Origin: JBHELG01 sp046263195
Lineage (GTDB): Bacteria > Actinomycetota > Nitriliruptoria > Nitriliruptorales > JAHWKO01
NCBI GenBank assembly: GCA_046263195.1
Contig: JBHELG010000015.1
Location: forward strand, 1 to 41,532
Reading direction: 5' to 3'
Length of the DNA: 41,532 nucleotides
The notes beneath the pieces are model-generated. The model worked only from the letters and a program-made list of their open reading frames with translations, did not search any database and was not told the DNA's origin. A program made the position numbers and the translations under genes. Positions 16,038 to 25,104 of the stretch are shown here, one piece after another. Position 1 is the stretch's first letter; each line of letters opens with the position of its first letter.

Positions 16038-16239
16038 AGTCCCCCCTCCGCCAACGTGCTGCCGCTGAACAGCAGCACGTTATCGACCCCGGATCGTGAG
16101 CTTGCGGCCGGACGCACTTCGCCCCGAGCCGACGAGACGAGGGACCCTCGGTCTAGCAGTCCCGATCACTTGCCAGGTCGACAGGTGGTCAACGCACTGG
16201 TCTGCTACGGCTCCCGATCAAGCAGCACAAGGAGCAGTC

Positions 16240-16653
16240 GTGGTCTCTCGCCTCAACCCCTACATCAGCTTCCCTGGCAATGCGCGGCAGGCGATGGAGT
16301 TCTACCAGGGCGTGTTCGGCGGCACGCTGACGCTGAGTACGTTCGGCGAATTCGGCGTCCCGGACCCGTCGTACGTCGACCAGATCATGCATGGCATGCT
16401 CGAGACCGAGAAGGGATTCACGCTGATGGGGGCCGACGTCCCCCCGGGAACGGAACACAACCCGGGTAACAACATCGCGGTGAGCCTGAGTGGTGATGAC
16501 GCCGTCGATCTGCGGGGCTACTGGGAGAAGCTGTCCGCCGGCGGTTCGGTGTCGGTCCCCTTGGAGAAGCAGATGTGGGGCGATGAGTTCGGCATGTGCA
16601 TGGATCAGTTCGGCATCACTTGGCTGGTCAACGTCGCCCAGCCGCAGCCCTGA
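16240..16653 (+). CDS. PhnB-like VOC family protein
   Basis: This 137-residue protein has the vicinal-oxygen-chelate fold of the PhnB/3-demethylubiquinone-methyltransferase-like group. It opens with LNPYISFPGNARQAMEFYQGVFGG, continues with IMHGMLETEKGFTLMGADV, and ends with MWGDEFGMCMDQFGITWLVN. These are standard for this group, whose metal ligands and substrates are mostly unknown. The GTG start is five bases after AAGGAG. It stands alone, unlike the related genes near 25 kb. Confidence 0.85.
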   Translation: MVSRLNPYISFPGNARQAMEFYQGVFGGTLTLSTFGEFGVPDPSYVDQIMHGMLETEKGFTLMGADVPPGTEHNPGNNIAVSLSGDDAVDLRGYWEKLSAGGSVSVPLEKQMWGDEFGMCMDQFGITWLVNVAQPQP

Positions 16654-16742
16654 CCCCGCCCCCAGGCCTGTCTCGTCACGGTCCGGCGGGTAGTGACGAT
16701 GCGCCGTCTTTCGCTTCGCCTCGAGCCACGACAGGAGAAGCC

Positions 16743-17228
16743 TTGCCGTCATCGTGACCTCACCATGAACCCGACCATCGATGTGAGCACGACGGCGCAG
16801 CGGGTTCACGCCGATGAAAAGCTGCGCTGCGAGCCACCGCAACGCCAACCCGGGGGCGGTGGAATAAACGTTGCGCGCGTGGTTGCGCTCCTCGGTCGCG
16901 AGGTCATCGCGGTGTATCCCGCCGGCGGTCCGAACGGCGAGGAGATCAAAGGCAATTGTCTTTGGGCGCCGGCGGTGTATTCGTTGCAACCAGCGACGGT
17001 GATCGGCGGCGCTTACGCACCCCCACCGTGACGGTTCGCAGCCGCATCGGGGCGGGTGACAGCATGGTCGGGGGTATCGTCGCGGGACTCTCACGGGGTT
17101 TGGAGGTGCAGGATGCGGTGCGACTCGGGCTGGCGGCGGGTGCCGCAACCGTGACGATGCCAGGCAGCCAGCTCGGGCAAGGGGAGGACGTCGAAGCTCT
17201 CTTCTCGAGAATGAGGGAGCAGGATTGA
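16743..17228 (+). pseudogene. pfkB: pfkB (6-phosphofructokinase II-type) remnant with large internal deletion
   Basis: The first part encodes MNPTIDVSTTAQRVHADEKL, then PGGGGINVARVVALLG and YPAGGPNGEE, the N-terminus of a PfkB-type phosphofructokinase. In another frame, from about 16956, LSLGAGGVFVATSDGD and the RIGAGDSMVGGIVAGLSRG active-site region appear, the C-terminus of the same family. Normal enzymes are about 310 residues; about 150-170 central residues are missing between the two parts, and the frame changes at the junction. Upstream, a TTG at 16743 with AGGAG would begin the expected M-P-S-I-V-T-L-T, but two bases are missing there as well. The catalytic Asp region (GAGD) survives, but no functional kinase can be made. 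Confidence 0.88.
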
Positions 17229-17241
17229 TGCCTCGAGTCGG

Positions 17242-18626
17242 ATGGCTCACACTGGGCCCATGACGGCGCCCCGCGCCCAGCTGCTGTGGCTCCTGCTTGT
17301 GGTTGGCGTCATGTTCGCGACGCCCGAATGGGCACGGGCGACAGCGTCCGGATCTGACATCGATGAGGCGGCCGCGGCCCTGCGGCGTGAGCACGTCTAC
17401 GTGCATCCTCAGGCCAATCCGAGTATCAGCGCATCAGACGCTGACCGACTGCGCGAGGAGATCTCCCGAGCTGGCGCAGGTCCCATCTATGTCGCCCTGC
17501 TTTCCGAGGGAGCACGAGGTGAGACAGGCGGTAGCGTGAGTTCACTGCTCGAGGCGCTCGCCAAGGCTGTGGGGAGGCCCGGCACGTACGCGGTCATCGT
17601 CGGTACCGAGCTCCGTGCCACCAGCTCCACGTTTCCCTCGGGCACGATCGCAGGGATTGCCAACCAGGCCGTCGCCCGCAACCGGGGCCAGGGCCCCGCC
17701 GCCGTGCTCTTCACCTTTGTGCGGCGCCTCGGTGAGGAAGCCCGGTCAGGGCAGATGGTGGCGCCAGATGGCGGGCCTGTAGCCGTGGTCGAGCCGGAGG
17801 ACTCCGGTGGGGGCGTGGGAGTGGTGACTCTGCTGCTCGTGGTTGGGGCCGGGGTCCTGCTTCTGTTCTCGCTGAGGCGCCGCCGTCAGGAGAGGCGACG
17901 TCGGCAAGGGGAGGTCGAGGAGGTTCGACGGGCGGCGTTGGAGGATCTCGTCGCTCTCGGGGAGGATCTGCATGACCTGGATCTCGACGTTGAGATGCCG
18001 AATGCTCCCCCCGAGGCGAGGAGCCACTACGAGCGGGCACTCGGCTGCTACGAGAAGGCTAGTTCTGCCCTGGACCGGGCCAGGCGCCCCGAGGACTTTC
18101 GTGCCGTGAGCGAGAGCCTGGACGAGGGACGCTATGAGATTGCCTCTGTCAGGGCCCGATTGGAGGGGTTGGAGCCGCCCGAGCGTCGGCCCCCCTGCTT
18201 CTTCGACCCTCGCCACGGCCAGTCTGTCCGGGATGTCCAGTGGTCTCCGGTAGGCGGGGTGACGCGGCCGGTGCCGGCCTGTGAGGCCGACGCGCAGCGG
18301 GTGGAGCGGGGCGAGGAGCCCACAACCCGGGAGGTCGAGGTCGGCAGCCGGCGCACGCGGTATTGGGAGGCGCCTGACCACTACGGGCCGTGGGCGGGGG
18401 GGTATTTCGGAGGGACGGGTTTCCTCGAGGGCCTACTGCTCGGGTCGCTCTTCACTTCCTCGGCGGACCCGTGGGCTGGAGGCCACCACGAGCACCCTGA
18501 ATCCGGGGGCGTCTTCGGCGGCGGCGATTTCGGTGGTGGGGACTTCGGCGGTGGGGATTTCGGTGGTGGGGATTTCGGTGGTGGGGATTCGGTGGTGGGG
18601 ATTTCGGTGGTGGGGATTTCGGCTGA
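17242..18626 (+). CDS. TPM-like membrane-anchored protein with GGGDF-repeat tail (frameshifted in the repeats)
   Basis: The product starts with a signal peptide (LLWLLLVVGVMFATPEWARA) and a TPM-like extracytoplasmic domain (IDEAAAALRREHVYVHP through YVALLSEG). A transmembrane helix (VVTLLLVVGAGVLLLFSLRRRR) and a cytoplasmic alpha-helical part follow, and then a tail of GGGDF repeats. As written, a copy near 18585-18590 lacks one T, so the frame leaves the repeats and runs to 18945, antisense to the P450 gene. Restoring that base gives GGGDFGGGDFG and a TGA at 18624-18626, 26 bases before the P450 stop. I give 18626 as the likely native end. Starts at 17242 and 17260 are both possible. The function of TPM proteins is poorly known; membrane quality control and photosystem repair are known for distant relatives. 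Confidence 0.7.
18517..18623 (+). repeat. 15-bp tandem repeat coding for GGGDF
   Basis: The unit GGTGGTGGGGATTTC, with minor third-base changes, is repeated about seven times. One copy, near 18585-18590, has a single T removed (GGGGATTCGG instead of GGGGATTTCGG). Slippage in such a tract could switch the downstream frame, or the missing base could be a sequencing error. Confidence 0.9.
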
Positions 18627-18651
18627 TCTCGAGACTCGACCCGGGTCGTTC

Positions 18652-20022
18652 TCAGCGGGGGCTGAAGCGGCAGTAGACGGGTCCCCGGGGCCGCAAGGTG
18701 ATGTCCGCCGCATGCGGCAAGTGGTGGGTGGACTCGACGCGGCAGCGTTGCAGGATCGTGGCGAGGCCGATCACCGCCTCGAGCAGGGAGAAGTGCTCTC
18801 CAACACAAGCCCGTGGCCCGCCTCCGAAGGGGTAGTGGGCATAGCGGGGGCGGTCTCGGGCCTGGTGCGGGGCGAAGCGCTCAGGCTGGAACCGCTCGGG
18901 GGCCTGCCACAGGTCGGGGTGTCGGTGCGTGACCCATGGCAGTAGCGCGATGACGGAGCCGGATGGGATGCGGTATCCGCCGATCTCATCCTCCTCGAGG
19001 CTGATTCTCCCCAGCCAGTATGCCGAAGGGTGCAGTCGCAGCGTCTCGTTGACGACCATACGGGCGTAGGTGAGGTTGGATGCATCCTTCGACTCGAGCG
19101 GCCGGCCGCCCACAACGGCGTCGAGTTCCTCGTGCAGTCGGTGTTGCACCTCGGGATGGCGTGCCACCTCGTGGAGCGCAAAGGTGAGCGCCGAGGCGGT
19201 GGTCTCGTGGCCGGCGAGGAGAAAGACGAGCGCTTGATCGCGGATCTCCGTGTGCTCGAGGGGACGACCGGTCTCGGGGTCTCTGGCGGTGAGCAGCAGG
19301 GTTACGAGGTCCTCGTTCTCATCCCCACCATCTTGTCGGTGCTGGGTCACGAGGCGGTCGATGATGCGGTTGGTGGCACGACGGGCATGCTCTGCCCGCC
19401 ACCAGGCGGGTGAAAGCAGCCGCGGCAGGCGTACCGGGGCGAGAGCACGACGCAGCGCCAGGCGACTGCCCACCGGGAAGGTCGACCACAGAATCCCCAG
19501 GGCGTCCTCCACACTGTCACCGAACAGAGCCCGCCCCACCACCCGCAGCGTGTAGCGCACGAACGCCGGATGGACATCGACTTCCCCGTCTCGGGCCGAG
19601 CGGCCAACCAGGTGGTCCGCAGTCGCCGCCGCCTCCTGCGCCATGAGCGCACCGAAGGTGGCAACGCGCTGAGGGGTGAACAGCGGCTGGACGGTGCGCC
19701 GCTGACGCTGCCAGCGTTCTCCCTGGCTGGTGAGCAGGCCACCCCCGATCATGGACGCAACCTCCCGGAAGGTCGGGGTGTCCTTGCCGTACCGCTCCGC
19801 CTCGCCGGCCAGGACCCGGCGCACTCCCTCGGGATGGAACACTCCATACATGGTCTGCCGCAGGCCGGGCGGGCCGACCACGAGCCGGACGACATCGCCG
19901 AACTCGTCTCTGACCCGCTCGAATGTCCCCAGGACGTCGCGGCGCAACCCCTGAGCGGTCCGCAGACCCAGACTGTCCGACGGGCCCGGAGGAAGCGGTG
20001 GGCAGGGGCCTGAGGCGGGCAT
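18652..20022 (-). CDS. Cytochrome P450
   Basis: This is a complete P450 of about 456 residues. Numbered from the GTG at 20025, the I-helix oxygen-binding motif AGHETTAS lies at 271-278, the ExxR motif ETLR at 327-330, the PERF segment at 381-384 and the heme-binding loop PFGGGPRACVGEHF with Cys407. The sequence style (W-x-x-x-R-R C-helix as ERWQRQRRTVQP) resembles the CYP4/CYP102-type eukaryote-like group found in actinobacteria, often fatty acid hydroxylases; the substrate is inferred. No ferredoxin or reductase gene is adjacent. ATG at 20022 is favoured because GGGGGAG lies four bases upstream. It follows the DUF4242-cyclase gene by about 34 bases on the same strand, so they are probably cotranscribed. 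Confidence 0.93.
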   Translation of the reverse strand: MPASGPCPPLPPGPSDSLGLRTAQGLRRDVLGTFERVRDEFGDVVRLVVGPPGLRQTMYGVFHPEGVRRVLAGEAERYGKDTPTFREVASMIGGGLLTSQGERWQRQRRTVQPLFTPQRVATFGALMAQEAAATADHLVGRSARDGEVDVHPAFVRYTLRVVGRALFGDSVEDALGILWSTFPVGSRLALRRALAPVRLPRLLSPAWWRAEHARRATNRIIDRLVTQHRQDGGDENEDLVTLLLTARDPETGRPLEHTEIRDQALVFLLAGHETTASALTFALHEVARHPEVQHRLHEELDAVVGGRPLESKDASNLTYARMVVNETLRLHPSAYWLGRISLEEDEIGGYRIPSGSVIALLPWVTHRHPDLWQAPERFQPERFAPHQARDRPRYAHYPFGGGPRACVGEHFSLLEAVIGLATILQRCRVESTHHLPHAADITLRPRGPVYCRFSPR

Positions 20023-20056
20023 CACACTCCCCCCGTCGTCGACGCCGATCTGGTGG

Positions 20057-20866
20057 TCAGACGCGCCAGATGAGCTCGAAGGAGCGGACCGGCTCCGAGA
20101 AGCCCTTCAACGCCATCGGATCGCAGGCCATGAAGCGGAAGCCCTTTCCCAGAGCGAGGTCGCGCACGGCACCCGAGACGAGCACGGCGCCCGGTCGCGC
20201 GTGGTCGCAGAGGCGGGCTGCCAGCTGTACGGTTGCGCCGAACAGGTCGTCACCCTCCGCGACCGGCTCGCCGGCGCTCATGCCGATCTTGACCCCCAGC
20301 TCGTATTCGCTCGTTGCGCTCCGCTCCTCGAAGCGGCGCTGCACATCGCACGCCCACCGTACGCCCCCGGAGACCGACATGAACGAGGCCATGATGCCGT
20401 CCCCGGTGTGCTTCACCTCGTGGCCTCCGGACGCCCCGAGCTCTTCGCGCACGATCCGATCGTGATCGCGGAGCAACTCCATCGCCACGGCGTCACCCAG
20501 CTCCTGCGTCAGACGCGTCGACCCCTGGATGTCCGTGAATGCGACGACCCGGAAGGCGGTGGCCGTCCATAGCTCCCCCGGGGAGGGTTCGTAGAGGCTG
20601 CCGAGTAAGGACTCGACCATCCGCCGGTCCACCTCGATGATTTTGGCGGCCACCAGACCGTGTGACTCACGGTGCACCTTCTCGGCGGCGTCCGCGCTGG
20701 GGGCGTCTGCGAGGCAGAACACCGTTCCTCGCTGCGGATCCAACCAGTAGGAGAGGTAGTGGACGCCGTGGCGACCCTGCACGCTGAGGTCTTGCATGTG
20801 CGCCTCAGCCGCTTCCTGCGGGGTGATCCCCTTGAGGCCCTCGTGTCGATCCATGAAGAGCGGCAT
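20057..20866 (-). CDS. DUF4242 domain fused to class III adenylyl/guanylyl cyclase
   Basis: Residues 1-90 resemble DUF4242 proteins, small ferredoxin-like domains related to the nickel-binding SCO4226 (MPLFMDRHEGLKGIT, AAEKVHRESHGLVA). Residues 100-265 form a class III nucleotide cyclase domain with metal Asp112 in FTDIQGST and Asp156 in KHTGDGI. The usual Asn of the transition-state pair is Gln214 in GATVQLAARL, while Arg218 is kept. The domain may therefore have altered or weak activity. There is no membrane segment. ATG at 20866 has GGAGGG four bases upstream. It lies directly upstream of the P450 gene and divergent from nadE. Confidence 0.85.
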   Translation of the reverse strand: MPLFMDRHEGLKGITPQEAAEAHMQDLSVQGRHGVHYLSYWLDPQRGTVFCLADAPSADAAEKVHRESHGLVAAKIIEVDRRMVESLLGSLYEPSPGELWTATAFRVVAFTDIQGSTRLTQELGDAVAMELLRDHDRIVREELGASGGHEVKHTGDGIMASFMSVSGGVRWACDVQRRFEERSATSEYELGVKIGMSAGEPVAEGDDLFGATVQLAARLCDHARPGAVLVSGAVRDLALGKGFRFMACDPMALKGFSEPVRSFELIWRV

Positions 20867-21028
20867 GCAGCCCTCCGACTGAGTCTGCCGTCATGCTATG
20901 GCCCGTATCCGCTCGACGTGCGCCCCGCAGCAGGTGCGGCCGCTGACCTGCCTTTGGCCATCGTCAGGCCTCGGGGCAGCTGTAACTTGGAGGCCCCCGC
21001 GTGATATCGCGATGCGAGAGGTGAAGAG

Positions 21029-22738
21029 GTGGCGCGGTTGCGGGTCGCCCTGTCGCAGTTGAACGCCGTGGTGGGCGACGTGGAAGGCAATGCGGACCGG
21101 GTCTTGCGGGCATGGCGTGAAGGGGCGGATGCCGGGGCCGACCTGGCCGTCTTCCCTGAACTTGTGATCTGCGGTTATCCGCCCGAGGACCTGCTGTTGA
21201 GGCCGAGCTTCATCCGCGCGAACCGCCAGACGATCGAGCGCCTGACACAAGAAGGACCCTCCGGAACCGCCGCCATTGTGGGATACGTCGCGGCAAAGGC
21301 GTCGGAAGCAGACATGACTCGCGACACCACAGTCGCAGCGCGAGCCAACCTGCGTAACGCGGCTGCCGTGATCGCCGACGGCCACGTGATCGGAACCTAT
21401 TGCAAGGGACGCCTCCCCACCTACGGGATCTTCGACGAGGCACGCTGGTTCCGCCCCGGTGAGACCCCGCTGCTATTCAATATGAACCGCATTCCGGTCG
21501 GCCTCGTCATCTGTGAGGATCTCTGGACGGAAAGAGGTCCGGTATCCGCTGTTGCCGAGCACGGCGCGAGCGTCGTCGTGGTCCCGAATGCGTCCCCCTA
21601 CGAGCGGCGCAAGTATGGCGACCGCGAATATTGGGTGCGGCACCACGCCACGCAGGATGGGATCTGGATGGTGTATGTCAACCTCGTCGGAGGCCAGGAC
21701 GGAATCGTGTTCTATGGGGATTCTGTGGTTTATTCGCCTGATGGGAGCGTTGTCGCACGGGGAGCCCAGTTTGACGAGGATCTGCTCGTCGTGGATCTGG
21801 ACGTGGAAGCCGGCCCGGTGGAGGGCGTACCCGGGTCGTCCGGCTACCGCGGGGAGCCGCCGCAACTCCCGGATCGGGAAGAACACAGGCGTCTCGAGCC
21901 CATCGGAGAGGTTTGGCAAGCCCTGGTCGTTGGCACCCGCGACTATTGCCGCAAGAACGGTTTTGAGCGCGCCGTTGTGGGGCTCTCGGGTGGAATAGAT
22001 TCCTCGACCACGGCATGTATCGCAGTCGACGCCCTCGGCGCGGAGAACGTGCTGGGGGTGATCATGCCGTCCCCCTTCTCTTCCGAGGAGTCGCGACAGG
22101 ATGCGCAGCAGCTCGCGAAGAACCTTGGGATCGACGTCGAGATCCTCTCGATAGGTGACCTCGCCGGCGAGTTCGAGGGATCGCTGGATCACCTGTTCGC
22201 GGCCACAGAGCGCGGCGTGACCGAAGAGAACATTCAGGCACGAGTTCGTGGGGTGCTCTTGATGGCTCTTTCGAACAAGTTCGGTCCCATTGTCCTCGCA
22301 CCGGGTAACAAGAGCGAATATGCAGCGGGATACGCCACATTATATGGTGACATGGTTGGCGGGCTCGCCCCTCTGATGGACGTCCACAAGACGTTGGTGT
22401 ACGAGATCGCCCACTATCGCAACAACCGGGATGTCGTCATACCCGAGAACGTCCTTACCAAGAGCCCGAGCGCCGAACTGAGTCCCGGTCAGAGCGATCA
22501 AGACACGCTTCCACCCTACGAGACCTTCGATCCCATCATGTGCGCCTATGTGGAGGATCACAAGGATGTCGAGGACATCGTGTCTGCGGGATATGAGCGT
22601 GAACTGGTATGGGAAGTCATCGAGATGATAGATCGAGCAGAGTACAAGCGGCGTCAGGCGGCGCCCGGCATAAAGATCACCCACTACGCCTTCGGCAAAG
22701 ACCGGCGCATGCCCATGACCAACGCTTGGAGGGGTTAG
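21029..22738 (+). CDS. nadE: Glutamine-dependent NAD+ synthase
   Basis: This two-domain enzyme of 569 residues makes NAD+ from nicotinic acid adenine dinucleotide. The N-terminal nitrilase-type glutaminase has E44 in VFPELVICGYPPEDLL, the catalytic Lys in CKGRLPTYGIFDE and the Cys in LVICEDLW. The C-terminal synthetase has the P-loop SGGIDSS, MPSPFSSEES, LAPGNKSEYAAGYATLYGDM and TKSPSAEL. All key residues are present and the length is normal. The GTG start follows GAGGTGAAGAG. Codon use is visibly more AT-rich at third positions than in neighbouring genes (for example TATTCGCCTGATGGG near 21731), which hints at horizontal transfer. Confidence 0.96.
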   Translation: MARLRVALSQLNAVVGDVEGNADRVLRAWREGADAGADLAVFPELVICGYPPEDLLLRPSFIRANRQTIERLTQEGPSGTAAIVGYVAAKASEADMTRDTTVAARANLRNAAAVIADGHVIGTYCKGRLPTYGIFDEARWFRPGETPLLFNMNRIPVGLVICEDLWTERGPVSAVAEHGASVVVVPNASPYERRKYGDREYWVRHHATQDGIWMVYVNLVGGQDGIVFYGDSVVYSPDGSVVARGAQFDEDLLVVDLDVEAGPVEGVPGSSGYRGEPPQLPDREEHRRLEPIGEVWQALVVGTRDYCRKNGFERAVVGLSGGIDSSTTACIAVDALGAENVLGVIMPSPFSSEESRQDAQQLAKNLGIDVEILSIGDLAGEFEGSLDHLFAATERGVTEENIQARVRGVLLMALSNKFGPIVLAPGNKSEYAAGYATLYGDMVGGLAPLMDVHKTLVYEIAHYRNNRDVVIPENVLTKSPSAELSPGQSDQDTLPPYETFDPIMCAYVEDHKDVEDIVSAGYERELVWEVIEMIDRAEYKRRQAAPGIKITHYAFGKDRRMPMTNAWRG

Positions 22739-22762
22739 TTCGGGGCCGATTCCAAGGACCGG

Positions 22763-22978
22763 TCACCAACGGACTTCGATCTCGAGTTCGGTGCCCTCGT
22801 CGCCCATCTCGATCTCGACCTCGAAGGTGACCTCGCTCGGGACGGCGATGGTGAACCGTTTGCCGTCGCGGACGAAGGAGATCTCGTTCTGACGGGCGAG
22901 GTCGTCCGCGAGCGCGCGGAGACGGTCGGCGGCGGCCTCGCGTGCCAGCCGCTCTTCGGTCGCGTGCTCGAACTCCAT
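22763..22978 (-). CDS. Amphi-Trp domain protein
   Basis: This small 71-residue protein matches the amphi-Trp domain family of unknown function. It has an N-terminal helix (EERLAREAAADRLRALADDLARQ), then strands FVRDGKRFTIAVP and FEVEIEMG, ending in IEVRW with the characteristic terminal Trp. The ATG has AAGGAG five bases upstream. It converges on nadE and diverges from the methyltransferase gene. Confidence 0.8.
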   Translation of the reverse strand: MEFEHATEERLAREAAADRLRALADDLARQNEISFVRDGKRFTIAVPSEVTFEVEIEMGDEGTELEIEVRW

Positions 22979-23049
22979 GGCGTCTCCTTGAGGGCGGGTA
23001 ATGCTCGGATCGGTTTCATACCACGTCAGCGATCGACGGGGGGCGGCCT

Positions 23050-23804
23050 GTGCAGGGATCTTCGCAGTCCGGTTACGGCGAGCACTGGGCGGACGTCTAC
23101 GACGCCTGGGTCGCGGAGCACATCCCCGCCGAGGAGACCGAGCAGGCGGTGCGAACGCTGGCCGCGCTTGCGCGTGGAGGCAGGGCACTCGAACTCGGCA
23201 TCGGAACCGGTCGCCTGGCGCTACCGCTGGCGGACCGCGGCACCCCGGTGGAAGGCATAGATGCATCCGAGGCGATGATCGAGCGCCTGCGGGAGAAGGC
23301 CGGCGGTGGCGCGATCCCAGTCACCCATGCTGACTTCTCGGACGTGGCGGTGAAGGGAGAGTTTGCGTTGATATTCGTCGCCTTCAACACGTTCTTTGCG
23401 CTGGCGAGCCAAGGGGAGCAGGTGCGCTGCTTCCGCAATGTTGCCCAGCACCTCTCCGACGAAGGTGTCTTCGTCATCGAGGCGTTTGTTTTGTTCCCGA
23501 CCCGGCCCGCTTCGAGGATGGCCAGACGGTGCGCGCCCTGCGCGTAGACGACGACTTGGTTGACCTGGAGGTTTCGCGGCACGATCCGGTCGCCCAGACG
23601 GTGAGGAGTCAACACGTCACCCTCACTCCTGCCGGAGTGCGCCTGCTGCCCGTCAGGCTGCGCTATGCATGGCCGAGTGAGCTCGACCTCATGGCCGAGT
23701 TGTCCGGGCTGAGGTTGCGGGAGCGCTGGGGTGGCTGGGATCGCTCGTCGTTCCGACCGGCGAGCCGCGGGCACGTTTCCGTCTACGGTCAGGCGCCCCG
23801 GTAG
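23050..23804 (+). pseudogene. Class I SAM-dependent methyltransferase, frameshifted by a 5-bp tandem duplication
   Basis: The N-terminal frame (23050-23547) encodes a Rossmann methyltransferase: ALELGIGTGRLALPLA (SAM-binding loop), VEGIDASEAMIERLR and ALIFVAFNTFFAL. At 23485-23494 the pentamer TTTGT occurs twice in tandem. After it the frame is lost, and the natural continuation (EDGQTVRALRVDDDLVDLEV, then LRLRERWGGWDRSSF to a normal end) appears in another frame up to 23804. Removing one TTTGT restores a single protein of about 250 residues. The C-terminal half, which usually completes substrate binding, is therefore not made as written. Its 3' end overlaps the convergent VOC gene by 16 bases. 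Confidence 0.87.
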
Positions 23805-24208
23805 GTACCCACCGTCCAGAGGTTGCCGTCGGCGTCCCGGATGTCGAACTGGTGCGAGCCGTAGTCCGTGTCGTGCAGCTCTCGAAGGACGACGACGCCG
23901 TCCAACGACCGCACCCGCTCCCAGGCGGCGTCGACGGTCCGTGGTTCGGCCGCGACGACGTAGACGCCCTGCGGTCCCAGAGCCCCCCACTCCCCCGGCT
24001 TGCCGCGGGAGCCGAACATGACCCCGCCGCCGTCGGGCCAGCGCGCCTCGGCGTGCACCACGGTTCCCTCCTCGTCGCGGTGCATCGCGGTCACGATGAA
24101 GCCGAGTCCCTCGGTGAGGAGTCGAACCCCTGCGTCGACGTCGGTGAAGCCGACGCTCGGCCACACGGTCGGCACGGGAGGAGGCAGCTGCAGTTTGGTG
24201 TCGCTCAT
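23789..24208 (-). CDS. VOC (glyoxalase-like) family protein
   Basis: This 139-residue VOC protein resembles the PhnB/bleomycin-resistance-like type. Landmarks are WPSVGFTDVDAGVRLLTEGLGF, AEARWPDGGGVMFGSRG, GVYVVAAEPRTVDAAWERV and DTDYGSHQFDIRDADGNLWTVGTY, the last being the classic C-terminal metal/substrate strand. It is the last gene of a four-gene operon; its ATG overlaps the AraC gene's TGA by four bases. The ligand is unknown. Confidence 0.86.
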   Translation of the reverse strand: MSDTKLQLPPPVPTVWPSVGFTDVDAGVRLLTEGLGFIVTAMHRDEEGTVVHAEARWPDGGGVMFGSRGKPGEWGALGPQGVYVVAAEPRTVDAAWERVRSLDGVVVLRELHDTDYGSHQFDIRDADGNLWTVGTYRGA

Positions 24209-25104
24209 GTCCACGATGATGAGATGTCGGGCATGTCGACGGCTTGAACGAATGGGAGCTCTTCGCGCAGCCAGGTTGTCACGCTGCAGCCCGCCAGCGC
24301 CTTCCACTCGCGCGCAAGGTGTGGCTGGTCCGCGTAGCCACAAGCGGCAGCGACGTGCGCCAACGTCGGACCCTGCCCCCGGAGCAGCATTGCACGTGCG
24401 GCCTCGAACCGGGCGATACGACCCGCCTGCTTCGGGGTCACGCCCGTGACCAGCCGGAAGCGCTCGGACAGGTGCCGTCGGCTGTAGCCGACCCGATCCG
24501 CGAGGTGGGCGACCGTGAGGCGCCCCGACGACGCGAAGACCAGGCGCCACGCCTCGTGGAGCGCGGCCTCGACACGCGGAGGGTCGTCGAGGCGGCGCAG
24601 CAAGGCCGAGTCGATGAGCCGGAAGCGCTCCTCCCAGTCGTCGTTGCTGGCGACGCTGTCCACGAGCTGGTCGGCTGCCGTCCCCATGACGTCGGCCAGG
24701 TCCACGACCCTCCCGCCCATGTCCCCGGCCCGGACGCCGAGAAGCGCCCCGGCCGCCAGCGGCGACAGCGCGTACTGCAGCCCTTCCTGTGGCCGGGATG
24801 CGTCGATGAGTGCCGGCGTGGTGTGCAGGCCTCCGACGACGCCGTGCGACGCTACGGCTTTGGCGAGGCCGGAGACGCGCAGGGGCCCGTTCAGCTCGAC
24901 GACCAGCGTCACGTGACGCGATGGCAGCCCGCGGTGAATCCCCACGGGGTTCGCGGCCACCCGGTAGCCGTGCGCAGCCGAGACGTACGGCCTCAGGTGC
25001 GGCGGCGGGACGTGACGCCGGAATGTCACGGTCGGGTCGCCCCGTCGTTTGCGGCTCGACGCAACGGCGGAGCGGCGGCGTCCCGACGGCGAGTCGTCCT
25101 TCAC
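24205..25104 (-). CDS. AraC-family transcriptional regulator
   Basis: This is an AraC/XylS regulator. The C-terminal DNA-binding domain has both helix-turn-helix motifs: LADRVGYSRRHLSERFRLVTG followed by VTPKQAGRIARFEAAR, and LAHVAAACGYADQPHLAREW. The N-terminal part (HVTLVVELNGPLRVSG, SHGVVGGLHTTPALIDA, QYALSPLAAGALLG) is a cupin-like sensor of the type with DUF6597. GTG at 25104 overlaps the upstream TGA as GTGA. GTG at 25029 would give a start more like homologues. The position inside a VOC operon suggests that it controls that operon and senses a small molecule handled by it. Confidence 0.87.
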   Translation of the reverse strand: MKDDSPSGRRRSAVASSRKRRGDPTVTFRRHVPPPHLRPYVSAAHGYRVAANPVGIHRGLPSRHVTLVVELNGPLRVSGLAKAVASHGVVGGLHTTPALIDASRPQEGLQYALSPLAAGALLGVRAGDMGGRVVDLADVMGTAADQLVDSVASNDDWEERFRLIDSALLRRLDDPPRVEAALHEAWRLVFASSGRLTVAHLADRVGYSRRHLSERFRLVTGVTPKQAGRIARFEAARAMLLRGQGPTLAHVAAACGYADQPHLAREWKALAGCSVTTWLREELPFVQAVDMPDISSSWT

